Origin: Streptomyces griseus subsp. griseus
GTDB taxonomy: Bacteria; Actinomycetota; Actinomycetes; Streptomycetales; Streptomycetaceae
DNA length: 64,000 bases
NCBI RefSeq assembly: GCF_000720255.1
Contig: NZ_JOJE01000005.1
Span: 310,001 to 374,000, forward strand
Direction of reading: 5' to 3'
This document shows positions 42,353 to 50,982 of the stretch, in pieces. Numbering within the stretch: position 1 is the stretch's first letter; every line of letters begins with the position of its first letter. Below the pieces are notes generated by a model. That model was not told where the DNA came from. It made no database searches and saw nothing but the letters and a program-made list of their open reading frames with translations. Both the position numbers and the translations under genes were made by a program.

Positions 42353-43882
42353 ATGGCAGACGACTACCTCGTACGCATCGGCAAGCTCATCCGTGACGCC
42401 CGACAGCACCGTGGCTGGACTCAGACCCAACTCGCGGAGGCGCTCGGAACCAGCCAGAGTGCCGTCAACCGCATCGAGCGCGGGAATCAGAACATCAGCC
42501 TTGAGATGATCGCGCGTATCGGTGAGGCCCTGGACAGCGAGATCGTCTCGCTGGGCTACGCGGGACCGATGCATCTGCGGGTCGTCGGCGGCCGCCGCCT
42601 CTCCGGCGCCATCGACGTCAAGACGAGCAAGAACGCCTGCGTGGCCCTGCTGTGCGCCACCCTGCTCAACAGGGGGCGCACAGTGCTGCGCAGGGTCGCC
42701 CGCATCGAGGAGGTCTACCGCCTGCTGGAGGTCCTGGGCTCGATCGGCGTGCGCGCCCGCTGGATCAACGACGGCGTCGACCTGGAGATCGTGCCGCCGG
42801 CCGAGCTGAACATGGCGGCCATCGACGCGGAGGCCGCCGTCCGCACACGGTCCATCATCATGTTCCTCGGCCCGCTGCTGCACCGCATGGACCGCTTCAA
42901 GCTGCCCTATGCCGGCGGCTGCGACCTCGGCACCCGGACCATCGAGCCGCACATGATCGCGCTGCGCCGGTTCGGCCTGGAGGTGGCCGCCACCGAGGGC
43001 CAGTACCACGCCACCGTGAACCGTGCCGTGCAGCCGGACCGCCCGATCGTGCTGACCGAGCGCGGCGACACGGTGACCGAGAACGCGCTGCTCGCCGCCG
43101 CCCGGCACGACGGGGTGACCGTCATCCGCAACGCCTCCTCCAACTACATGGTCCAGGACCTGTGCTTCTTCCTGGAGGCGCTCGGCGTCCGGGTCGAGGG
43201 CATCGGCACCACCACCCTCACCGTGCACGGCGTGCCGGAGATCGACGCCGACGTGGACTACTCCCCCTCCGAGGACCCGGTCGAGGCGATGAGCCTGGTG
43301 GCCGCGGCCGTCGTGACGGAGTCGGAGCTGACCGTGCGCCGGGTGCCGATCGAGTTCCTGGAGATCGAGCTCGCGGTCCTCGAGGAGATGGGGCTCGACC
43401 ACGACCGCACACCCGAGTACTTCGCCGACAACGGCCGCACCCGGCTGGTGGACCTCACGGTGCGCCCCTCCAAGCTGGAGGCGCCCATCGACAAGATCCA
43501 CCCCATGCCGTTCCCCGGCCTCAACATCGACAACGTCCCGTTCTTCGCGGCGATCGCGGCGACCGCACAGGGCAAGACCCTCATTCACGACTGGGTCTAC
43601 GACAACCGCGCGATCTACCTGACCGACCTCAACCGCCTCGGCGGGCGCCTGCAACTCCTCGACCCGCACCGGGTGCTGGTCGAGGGCCCGACCCGCTGGC
43701 GCGCCGCCGAGATGATGTGCCCGCCCGCCCTGCGGCCCGCCGTGGTCGTCCTGCTGGCGATGATGGCCGCCGAGGGCACGTCCGTCCTGCGCAACGTCTA
43801 CGTCATCAACCGCGGCTACGAGGACCTCGCGGAGCGGCTCAACACGATCGGGGCGCAGATCGAGATCTTCCGGGACATCTGA
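42353..43882 (+). CDS. HTH (XRE) fused to a MurA-like enolpyruvyl transferase
   Basis: A 509-residue fusion. Residues about 7-65 are an XRE-type helix-turn-helix (IRDARQHRGWTQTQLAEAL, GTSQSAVNRIERGNQNISLE). Residues about 75-509 are a full EPSP/MurA domain: SGAIDVKTSKNACVALLCATLL, the catalytic-loop cysteine in YAGGCDLGTRTIEPH (near 190), ITENAL-like DTVTENALLAAA, and KIHPMPFPGLNIDNVPFF. The Cys matches the PEP-binding Cys115 of E. coli MurA, so catalysis or PEP/UDP-GlcNAc binding is possible. S. coelicolor has a similar second MurA homologue at SCO5998 beside aconitase. The protein could couple wall-precursor levels to transcription; that is inference. Confidence 0.9.
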   Translation: MADDYLVRIGKLIRDARQHRGWTQTQLAEALGTSQSAVNRIERGNQNISLEMIARIGEALDSEIVSLGYAGPMHLRVVGGRRLSGAIDVKTSKNACVALLCATLLNRGRTVLRRVARIEEVYRLLEVLGSIGVRARWINDGVDLEIVPPAELNMAAIDAEAAVRTRSIIMFLGPLLHRMDRFKLPYAGGCDLGTRTIEPHMIALRRFGLEVAATEGQYHATVNRAVQPDRPIVLTERGDTVTENALLAAARHDGVTVIRNASSNYMVQDLCFFLEALGVRVEGIGTTTLTVHGVPEIDADVDYSPSEDPVEAMSLVAAAVVTESELTVRRVPIEFLEIELAVLEEMGLDHDRTPEYFADNGRTRLVDLTVRPSKLEAPIDKIHPMPFPGLNIDNVPFFAAIAATAQGKTLIHDWVYDNRAIYLTDLNRLGGRLQLLDPHRVLVEGPTRWRAAEMMCPPALRPAVVVLLAMMAAEGTSVLRNVYVINRGYEDLAERLNTIGAQIEIFRDI

Positions 43883-43896
43883 GAGTTCTACGGAAA

Positions 43897-43959
43897 AGGC
43901 GCCGCCACACCCCTACTGACCTGCATAAACGTGCGGTGAGACGGGAGGTGGCGGCGCCT
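43897..43959. terminator. Long-loop inverted repeat between the MurA-like gene and jetD
   Basis: AGGCGCCGCCAC (43897-43908) pairs perfectly with GTGGCGGCGCCT (43948-43959) across a 39-nt loop. It lies 15 bp after the MurA-like stop and about 150 bp past the convergent jetD stop. It is probably a bidirectional terminator. Confidence 0.55.
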
Positions 43960-44105
43960 GTGGGACTTGACGGGATTTCGGCCGGGACCAAAGACCTCCC
44001 GTCACCGCGCGATTCCCCATCGTACGTCCCCGGAACTTTCCGAGGTGACAGAGCTCTGACTCGGTACCCGTCCGATTCTGCGCCCGCTGCGCTTTCACAT
44101 GCGCA

Positions 44106-45464
44106 TCAGCGGGACCCCGGTTCAAGGTCTGTGAGCAGGTCGTCCAACACCGTTTCCTCCTCGACCCGGACACCACACTCGGTGAGAGCGATGGCCAGGG
44201 CCGGGTCCCAGGGAGTCGCGGCAGGCTGGCCCGTCAATTCCGGGGCTTCGGCCACGGCGGTCACCGCTGCTCGGTAATCGACGGCCGTGTAACGCCATGG
44301 CCGCCAAGGAACGCTTCGTGCCAGTGCTGCGGCGATGCGCACACCGCCCCAGTCGAAATCGCCGTGGTAGAGAAGGTGGGCTCCCCGCATCGACAGGTCG
44401 CGCAGCAAGGTGAGCGCGGCGGCCGACGGTTGCCCCTGAACGCACACCATGGGAGGGCACACCGGGCCGAGGGTATTGGCGGCGCCGGACAGTACGGCCG
44501 GGTTTTCGCAGATGTAGACGTTGCCGGCCATCGGAACGGAGGCAACCGGTGCACGACCGGTGAGGGAGCGGAGCGTCAGCACCGCCGGCTCCCCCGCGTC
44601 GGCCATCCAGTCGAGGGCCGGCGTACCGCGCAGGTTGAGGGTGAGCACGGTCGATGACAGGTCGTCCTTGAGCAGTCCCACCGAGGCCCACGCCTCCCGC
44701 CGCCACCGCGCACCGGAGCCGTCGGGGAAGCCGGTGAGGCAACGGATTCCGGAGAGAACGAGAGTGGCGAGCGGCGTCCCCTCGTCCAGGGCATGGGCGC
44801 CCGAAAGGTTCCGTGCCGCGAACGTCGCCCGCGAGGTCGGCGGTGACGCGGGCAGCGCACGCAACGCACGCACGGCACTCTCCACCAGAGGGCCCGCAGC
44901 CTCCGGTGTACGAGCGAGGCGCCGTACGAGGCCGTCACCGCGGATCCGCTCGGCCCAGCGGGCCAGCTCCCCGTCGAGGATGCCGAGCGGGGCGTACGCC
45001 TCCTCCCAGGCCCGTTCCTCCCTGTTCCGTGTCTCGGCGTGGAGTACTACTGGGCCGGTGAGGGCGACGACGGCCGCCGCCAGTCCGTCGGGGCTGATGC
45101 CGGAGCGCCGCAGGATCTCGTCCACGGTGGCGAGGCGAATGCTCAGGGAGCCGCTGGATCGTGGTGCCCGTCCCAGCAGGCGTTCGGCGGCGCGTCGTTG
45201 GAATTCATCGGGATCGGGCAAGGTGACGGAGCCGGTGAGCGGCCGGCCGCGTGCCATACGCTGCCGCACGCGGTCCACGAACCAGACAAGGCCGGGATCG
45301 CCGAGCAGGCGTCCGAGGCGCTCGGTATCGACGTCGGTCCGGGCTTCTGCCGGTGGCGGCACGGCCGGTACCGCGTCCACGGTGGCGGCAGGCGGTGTCG
45401 TGCGTCCGGCCGCCGTGCAGCCGCCGTCGTGGTCAGGCGGGGTCGCCGAAGGGGTCACCTCCAC
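44106..45464 (-). CDS. jetD: Wadjet type II protein JetD (DUF2399, TIGR02679-like)
   Basis: A 452-residue protein, last gene of the Wadjet operon. The C-terminal Toprim-like nuclease core is seen in LLYHGDFDWGGVRIAAAL (about residues 372-389, the DFD carrying metal-binding acids), preceded by NVYICENPAVLSGAANTLG with its catalytic Glu. The N-terminal arm begins RLGRLLGDPGLVWFVDRV. JetD cuts plasmid DNA after the JetABC complex recognises small closed circles by loop extrusion. The GTG at 45464 overlaps the jetC stop by 10 bases; a GTG at 45458 is also possible. Its active-site residues look intact. Confidence 0.88.
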   Translation of the reverse strand: MEVTPSATPPDHDGGCTAAGRTTPPAATVDAVPAVPPPAEARTDVDTERLGRLLGDPGLVWFVDRVRQRMARGRPLTGSVTLPDPDEFQRRAAERLLGRAPRSSGSLSIRLATVDEILRRSGISPDGLAAAVVALTGPVVLHAETRNREERAWEEAYAPLGILDGELARWAERIRGDGLVRRLARTPEAAGPLVESAVRALRALPASPPTSRATFAARNLSGAHALDEGTPLATLVLSGIRCLTGFPDGSGARWRREAWASVGLLKDDLSSTVLTLNLRGTPALDWMADAGEPAVLTLRSLTGRAPVASVPMAGNVYICENPAVLSGAANTLGPVCPPMVCVQGQPSAAALTLLRDLSMRGAHLLYHGDFDWGGVRIAAALARSVPWRPWRYTAVDYRAAVTAVAEAPELTGQPAATPWDPALAIALTECGVRVEEETVLDDLLTDLEPGSR

Positions 45465-48400
45465 AGGGCCCCCTGTCCGCCGGAGCTGTCGACGACGGCG
45501 GTCCGCCCTGGCTCACCGGAAGGACTCACCGGTCCGTCGGCCCCCTCTCCGGAGTCGCCGGCGCCGACGGCCGCCGCGAACGCGTTCGCCCGGGCACCGG
45601 GCTGCGTGCCGCGCCGCCGTTCGCTGCCGTCCCATTCCCACCGGGTCACCAGTACGGCGTCGATGTCGTCGACGCGGGAGAGCTGGGCGATGGCGATGCC
45701 CGGCACCTGGGGGTAGCAGGCCCATTCGCGTTCGCTGGTCATGACGACGTCGAGGTCGAAGGCGCGCAGCAGACCGAGGCACTTGGCACGCGAATCGTCG
45801 TCGACGCCGGCGAACGCCTCGTCCAAGGTGACCAGGCGCGGGGCGTGCGCGCCGTCCGCGCTCGCGTAGTGCGAAGACGCGGCGGCGAACAGGGGCACGG
45901 ACGCGGCCAGTACCCGCTCCCCGCCCGAGGCGGGACCGGTGGCCGGTACCCACTTGCCGTGCTGGTGGCGTTCGACGCCGAACTCGTGCCAGGACCGGTA
46001 GTCGAGGGCGGCGGTGAGGTCCTCCAGCCAGCTGCCGGCGCTGTCGTCGGCCTGCCGGTGGGCGATCTGCTCCTGGAGGAACGCGCCGACCGCGGCCCGG
46101 TCCTCGGGCGACCATGCGTCGGCGGACTGGCGCAGCCGTTCGCGGGCCTGGGCCAGTCCCTGCGGGGCCCGGCGGGACGCCCTCCACACCAGCCGCAGCT
46201 TCATGCCCGTGGAGGTCGGGCGCTCCTCCAGCTCCCTGTTCATGGCGGCCACCTGCCGTTCGGCGGCCCCGATCAGTTCCTGGAGGGTCCCGGCGACCTC
46301 GGTGATGAGATGGGTCTGGAGGATCTCGCGTTCGCGTGCGGACAGGATGCGGGTCAGTTCCGCGACCTCCACGGTCAGTGCCTCGGCGAGTTCAGGCACG
46401 GCCCGTTCCCGGCCCTGGTAGACGATGTCCACCCGCATACCGTCCTCGCTCGGGCGGGCGGTGGCGGTGTGGCCGTGCCGCGACAGCGCGTCCTGGAGCC
46501 TGCCGAACTCCTCACTCAGCCGTTTCTGTACACGCTCCCAGGCCGCGTCGGTGTCGTCGATGGAGGAGAGCCGTGACTCCACGGCCCGCGCGAGGGCGAC
46601 GGCGGGGGTCGCCGCCCACCTCCCCGCGCCGTCGTCCGGTACGTCGATGTCGGGCAGCGCGACGGCGAGCAGTCCCGTCGCGGCGAACCGCTGGAGCGCC
46701 GCGACGGCTTCCTCCCGCGCGGCGGTCGCCTCGGTGACGTCCTCGGCGAGCCGCTCGATGCGTCCCTCGGCGCGGCTGGCCCGCCGGTCGGCGTCACCGT
46801 GCGCCGCCCGGGCCTGCCCCTGCTCGTGCTCGCAGACCCGGGCCGCCTCGGCCGTCTCCTCCAGTTGCCTCTGCAACTCGGCGACGGCGGCTCCGACGGT
46901 GGAGCGGAGCGTCGTGAGGTGTTCGTCCGCCGCCGCGGCCACCCGAGCCGCCTCCGCAGCGCGCTCCGCGAGTGCGGACACGAGGAGGTCGGCCCGCTGG
47001 GTCTCCTCTTGTTCGCTGGTCACCGCGCGCTCGGCCTCCGCGCGTTCGCGCAGTGCGGGCCACAGGGCCGCCAGGAGGGCGGTGTGGTCGGCGAGCGCCT
47101 GGAGCACGGCGCCCAGTGCCGTGTGGTCGGCGGGGAGGTTCAGGGCCGCCGCGGTGTCGGCGAGTTCGGCCGCCGCACGCTCGGCGCGCTCCGCGGCCGG
47201 AGCCAGTTCCGCGGCCCGTTCGTCCCGCCGGGCGCGGGCGCGACGGACCGCCTCGGCCGCGGCGGTGACGCGTGCGTGGGCGTGCCGCAGGTCGTCGTCC
47301 CCGGGCAGTGCGGCGAGTTCGGCGTCGAGCGTGGCACGGCGCCCGGCCACGGCCCGGGACTCCTCGGCCAGTCGTTCCCACTCCGCCGTCAGGTTGTCGA
47401 TCTCGGCGCACAGCTCCCCGATGCGGACGCGGCGTGCCTGTTCCCGCGCGCCTTCCCCCACGTACTGGGCGCTGTCCTTGGCCCAGCTCCCGGTGAGCGC
47501 CCCGACGCGGAAGCGCCCGTCCGCGCAGACCCAGGTGTCGTGGCCACCGGCCTCCCAGGAGGCCTCGCCCGGCCCGTCATCGCCGACCGCGGCCAGCCCG
47601 ATCGAGGCGAGCAGACGCGCGACCGTCTCCTCCCCCACGGCTGCGGCCCCCACGGCTGCGGGGTCGACCGCCGGGCACAGCGCGCGGTCGAGGCCGGTCC
47701 CGCCCAGCAGTCCGACCGGATCGAGCAGTACGTCATGGCCGTCCGCCGCGACCGCGGAGCCGTCCGGCCGCACCCACGCGTCAAGGAGCCCCGACGCCTC
47801 CAGCGCGGCTTCCAGTCCCGCGCGGTCGGCCCCGGTGACGTGCGGGCGGAAGTCGACCAGCCGCCACAGCGGAGCGCCGGGGCCACGGTCCCGCACGCCG
47901 GGTGTGCGCGTGGGGGGAGCCGCAGGGCCGCGCTGCCGACCCGTTTCGAGGGCGGTCAGTTCCTCCACCGCCAGCCGCTGCCGCTCCGCCGTCGCCGCCT
48001 CACGCTGGGCCAGTCCGGCCGCCCGGTCGGCCAGGCGGGAGGCGGCGGCGCGATGCGCCTCGCTCGCCGCCGTACGGGCCGGCATCGCGCCGTCCAGAGA
48101 GCTCGCCCAGTCCTGTACGGCGTCCAGGACCCCGGGCAGCCCGGGCACCCGCAGCTCCACGCACACGGAAAGACGCTCCCGCACGGCCGTGACCAGCGCC
48201 CGCCCCTCCCGGGCGACGTCCTCCTCCGCCTCGGTCAGCCGCTCCTCGGCGTGCACGGCCTCCTCGTCGGCCTCGTCGGCGCGCAGCCGGGCGGCCCGGT
48301 GCCGTTCCGCGGCCTGCTCGGCCCGCGTGACGAGCTCCGCCACGTGCTCGACGGCGCGCCGCCTGCTCGCGTTCGCGTCGTCCGCCTCCCGGCGCAGAAC

Positions 48401-49705
48401 CGTGTCGGGGGCTCCCTCCGTCCTGGGGACGTCGAGCCGGGCGGCCGCGGCGCTCTCGACCACCCGGTCCCGAATGCTGTCCAGCGCCTCCCGGGCGGCG
48501 GTGAGCCGGTTGTCCGCGGTGGCGAGCCGGCCCAGGGCCCGGGTGTGCGCCTCGGCCGCCGTACGCCGGTCCGCCTCGGCCCGCTTCAGCTCCGCGGCCG
48601 TGCGGGAGGCGTCCTCCGCCGCCCGGTCGAGCGCACGGGCATCACGCATCTCGGGACGGGACCGAAGCGTGGCTTCCTGTGCGGCCAGCCGCGCGGCCCG
48701 CTCGTCCAGGGCGGCCCCCCTCTCCCTGGCCTCCTCGCGGTCCACCAGGGCGCGGTCCCGGTCCGCCTGTGCCCTGGCGAGTTCCCGTTGCAGGTTCTCG
48801 TACCGGGCGTGTTCGCGGCGCGGCAGGCGGGCGCGGCGCCTGGAGGCGAGGCGGGCGTAGCGCCGGTAGTGGTCGAGGAACGCCGACGACGCCTGTTCGG
48901 CCTCGCGGGCCGCCCGCAGTTCCTCCTTCTCCTCGTCCAGCGACCGGAAGGCCTCCGCCGCGTCGGCGACGACTGCCTGGTCCATCGGAGGCAGAGCCTC
49001 CGTGAGCGCCCGGGACAGGGCGGCCTCGCTGGGGCGCTTGGACAGCTGGGGCTGGCGCAGCTGGATCAGGAGGTCGACGAGAGCGCCGTAGCGCCGCTCC
49101 CCGAGCCCGAAGAGGGCTTCGTCGACCGCCCTGCGGTAGGCCTTCGCCGTGTCGTACACCATGCCGTGGCCGCCGACGGCCTCGGCGAGCCGGTCCCGGG
49201 ACAGTGCCGTCCCGGTCGCGTCCAGCAGGTCGAGGCCGGCGCCGACCCGCTGGCCGGTGACCGCGAACCAGTGGCGGGCGATGCCCCGGCCGGCGACCGC
49301 CTTGAGTCCGCACAGCAGCGTGCGGAAGTGCGCCTCGCCCGTGCTGGCGTCGAGTCGTCCGAACTCGATCCAGGTGTATCCGAGCCGCTCGGGATGCGGG
49401 TGCGCGCCGCCCAGGAGGAGGTTCCACTCCATGCGCTTGCCGGGGTCGCCGTCTGGTTCGACGCGACGGGCGGAGAGGTCGCCGTCCAGGAGGAACGGCA
49501 GGGTGAGGGCGAGCACCTTCGACTTGCCGGTGCCGTTGTTGCCGCGCAGCAGCAACCGGCCGTCGCGGAACCAGAACTCCTCGACGTCGTAGTGGAAGAG
49601 ATCGACGAGTCCGATGCGCAGGGGCCGCCACCGGCCGGGCGCGGGAGCGGGCAGCGTGGGGCCGGGCGACTCGGGTCCGGGGAGCGCGGTCACGGGGCGG
49701 TTCAC
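45455..49705 (-). CDS. jetC: Wadjet type II protein JetC (SMC-like ATPase, TIGR02680-like)
   Basis: A 1416-residue SMC/Rad50-type ATPase. Walker A is LLLRGNNGTGKSKVLAL (GNNGTGKS at 55-62). The signature motif is ASGGERVLAAS (from 1259) and Walker B is LVTLDEAFAGVDDDSR (from about 1291). Between them lies about 1000 residues of Arg/Glu/Ala-rich coiled coil interrupted by a hinge-like globular part around 600-760 (VRPDGSAVAADGHDVLLDPVG). It is the motor of the Wadjet complex. GTG at 49705 overlaps the jetB stop by 4 bases (GTGA). Very long antisense frames across this gene come from coding bias and are not real. Confidence 0.92.
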   Translation of the reverse strand: MNRPVTALPGPESPGPTLPAPAPGRWRPLRIGLVDLFHYDVEEFWFRDGRLLLRGNNGTGKSKVLALTLPFLLDGDLSARRVEPDGDPGKRMEWNLLLGGAHPHPERLGYTWIEFGRLDASTGEAHFRTLLCGLKAVAGRGIARHWFAVTGQRVGAGLDLLDATGTALSRDRLAEAVGGHGMVYDTAKAYRRAVDEALFGLGERRYGALVDLLIQLRQPQLSKRPSEAALSRALTEALPPMDQAVVADAAEAFRSLDEEKEELRAAREAEQASSAFLDHYRRYARLASRRRARLPRREHARYENLQRELARAQADRDRALVDREEARERGAALDERAARLAAQEATLRSRPEMRDARALDRAAEDASRTAAELKRAEADRRTAAEAHTRALGRLATADNRLTAAREALDSIRDRVVESAAAARLDVPRTEGAPDTVLRREADDANASRRRAVEHVAELVTRAEQAAERHRAARLRADEADEEAVHAEERLTEAEEDVAREGRALVTAVRERLSVCVELRVPGLPGVLDAVQDWASSLDGAMPARTAASEAHRAAASRLADRAAGLAQREAATAERQRLAVEELTALETGRQRGPAAPPTRTPGVRDRGPGAPLWRLVDFRPHVTGADRAGLEAALEASGLLDAWVRPDGSAVAADGHDVLLDPVGLLGGTGLDRALCPAVDPAAVGAAAVGEETVARLLASIGLAAVGDDGPGEASWEAGGHDTWVCADGRFRVGALTGSWAKDSAQYVGEGAREQARRVRIGELCAEIDNLTAEWERLAEESRAVAGRRATLDAELAALPGDDDLRHAHARVTAAAEAVRRARARRDERAAELAPAAERAERAAAELADTAAALNLPADHTALGAVLQALADHTALLAALWPALRERAEAERAVTSEQEETQRADLLVSALAERAAEAARVAAAADEHLTTLRSTVGAAVAELQRQLEETAEAARVCEHEQGQARAAHGDADRRASRAEGRIERLAEDVTEATAAREEAVAALQRFAATGLLAVALPDIDVPDDGAGRWAATPAVALARAVESRLSSIDDTDAAWERVQKRLSEEFGRLQDALSRHGHTATARPSEDGMRVDIVYQGRERAVPELAEALTVEVAELTRILSAREREILQTHLITEVAGTLQELIGAAERQVAAMNRELEERPTSTGMKLRLVWRASRRAPQGLAQARERLRQSADAWSPEDRAAVGAFLQEQIAHRQADDSAGSWLEDLTAALDYRSWHEFGVERHQHGKWVPATGPASGGERVLAASVPLFAAASSHYASADGAHAPRLVTLDEAFAGVDDDSRAKCLGLLRAFDLDVVMTSEREWACYPQVPGIAIAQLSRVDDIDAVLVTRWEWDGSERRRGTQPGARANAFAAAVGAGDSGEGADGPVSPSGEPGRTAVVDSSGGQGALWR

Positions 49706-50982
49706 CTTTCGTCCTGCACGGGCTGCACGGGTTGCGTGGGCTGCCCGGGTTGCAGGGGTTGCTCGGTCGTGGCGGACCGGCGGGCCCGTCCGGGTTCCCT
49801 GACGACGGGTTCGCCGACCGCGTACCGCGCAAGGGCCGGCCGCGGTACGACGCCTCGTGCGGTGCGCTCGACGAGTCCCAGCGCCACCAGCTTGCTCAGC
49901 GCCTGCTCGACGAGTTCGGGCTCCGCTCCCGGTTCCCTCGCCGACTTGGACCAGAACCCGCCGTGTTCCACCGCAAGTTCACGTACGCGGGCCGCCAGTT
50001 CCGCCGGTTCCACGGGCCCGGCCGCCCGGACCAGGTATCCCGCCAGCAGGAGCGTGATGTGACCGTGGGTGCCCTGTTCCGGCATGCGCACGTCCGTGAG
50101 GTCGTCCATCGGGTCGACCATGGCGATGCCCTCGGCCCGGACCTCCGGGACGAGTCCCGTCAGCTCGTTGATGCGGGCGGTGATGAAGCCGCGCTGCCGG
50201 GTGAGGTAGGCCAGTTCGTCGTCGGTCAGGTCGTCGTAGTACAGCACCGGGTCGTCCAAGAGGATGCGGGTCAGTTTCCAGCGGACGGCCCGGAACCTGA
50301 GCTCGTCGCTGTCGAGCACGGTCCACGCGGTCATCTCCACCAGGCGCTCCTCGAAGCCCTCGGCCTCGACCATGGAGGGACCCCGCAGCGACGCGGGCAT
50401 CCCGGCCAGCACGCGCCGCCGCACGTCGTACAGGACGTCGCCCGATCCGCTGACGTAGGCGTCCTCGTCGCCGGCCACCCGCCGCAGCACCCCGAGCCGC
50501 AGCAGCAGGCGGACGACGGCCGCGAGGTCGAGGCGCTCGTCGCGCCGCTCCAGGGTGAACGTGATCCCCGCGGCGACGAGTTCGGGATCCGCGGCGGCCA
50601 CGACGACCTGCTCGGCGAGGCGGCCGAGCGCCACCTGCGACTCACCCCGTTCCAGCGCGGCCAGGGCCAGGCAGAGCAGGACGTAGCGGCGGCGGGTGAA
50701 GGGCAGTGCGCTGCGGGCGGCCTCGCGCGCCGGGTGCGTGGCGTCGGTGAGGATGCCCGGCGTCTTGCGCAGCCGTGCGGCGTCGGCGTCCGTGCGCAGC
50801 GTCCAGCCGACGTTGCGTTCGAACCACTCCCGCAGCTCGGCGCTGTGCCGGCGCACCAGCTTGAACTCGTCGGCGTACGGTCCGTCGGCGGTGAGCAGCG
50901 GCTCCTTCAGCAGGGCGCGTGCGGCCTTCTGGAGGTCGGCCTGCCGCTGGCCGTCGAGGACCTCGGCGAGGGGGCCGCTCAT
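49702..50982 (-). CDS. jetB: Wadjet type II protein JetB (DUF2398, TIGR02678-like)
   Basis: A 426-residue helical/winged-helix protein of the KITE/MukE-like group of the Wadjet complex. Markers: RRHSAELREWFERNVGWTLR, RRYVLLCLALAALERGESQ, DVLYDVRRRVLAGMP, RWKLTRILLDDPVLYYDDLTDDELAYL and QRGFITARINELTG. A repetitive Gln/Pro tail (PLQPGQPTQPVQPVQ) closes the protein. ATG at 50982 follows GGAGGA and overlaps the jetA stop. It bridges the JetC heads together with JetA. Confidence 0.9.
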   Translation of the reverse strand: MSGPLAEVLDGQRQADLQKAARALLKEPLLTADGPYADEFKLVRRHSAELREWFERNVGWTLRTDADAARLRKTPGILTDATHPAREAARSALPFTRRRYVLLCLALAALERGESQVALGRLAEQVVVAAADPELVAAGITFTLERRDERLDLAAVVRLLLRLGVLRRVAGDEDAYVSGSGDVLYDVRRRVLAGMPASLRGPSMVEAEGFEERLVEMTAWTVLDSDELRFRAVRWKLTRILLDDPVLYYDDLTDDELAYLTRQRGFITARINELTGLVPEVRAEGIAMVDPMDDLTDVRMPEQGTHGHITLLLAGYLVRAAGPVEPAELAARVRELAVEHGGFWSKSAREPGAEPELVEQALSKLVALGLVERTARGVVPRPALARYAVGEPVVREPGRARRSATTEQPLQPGQPTQPVQPVQDER

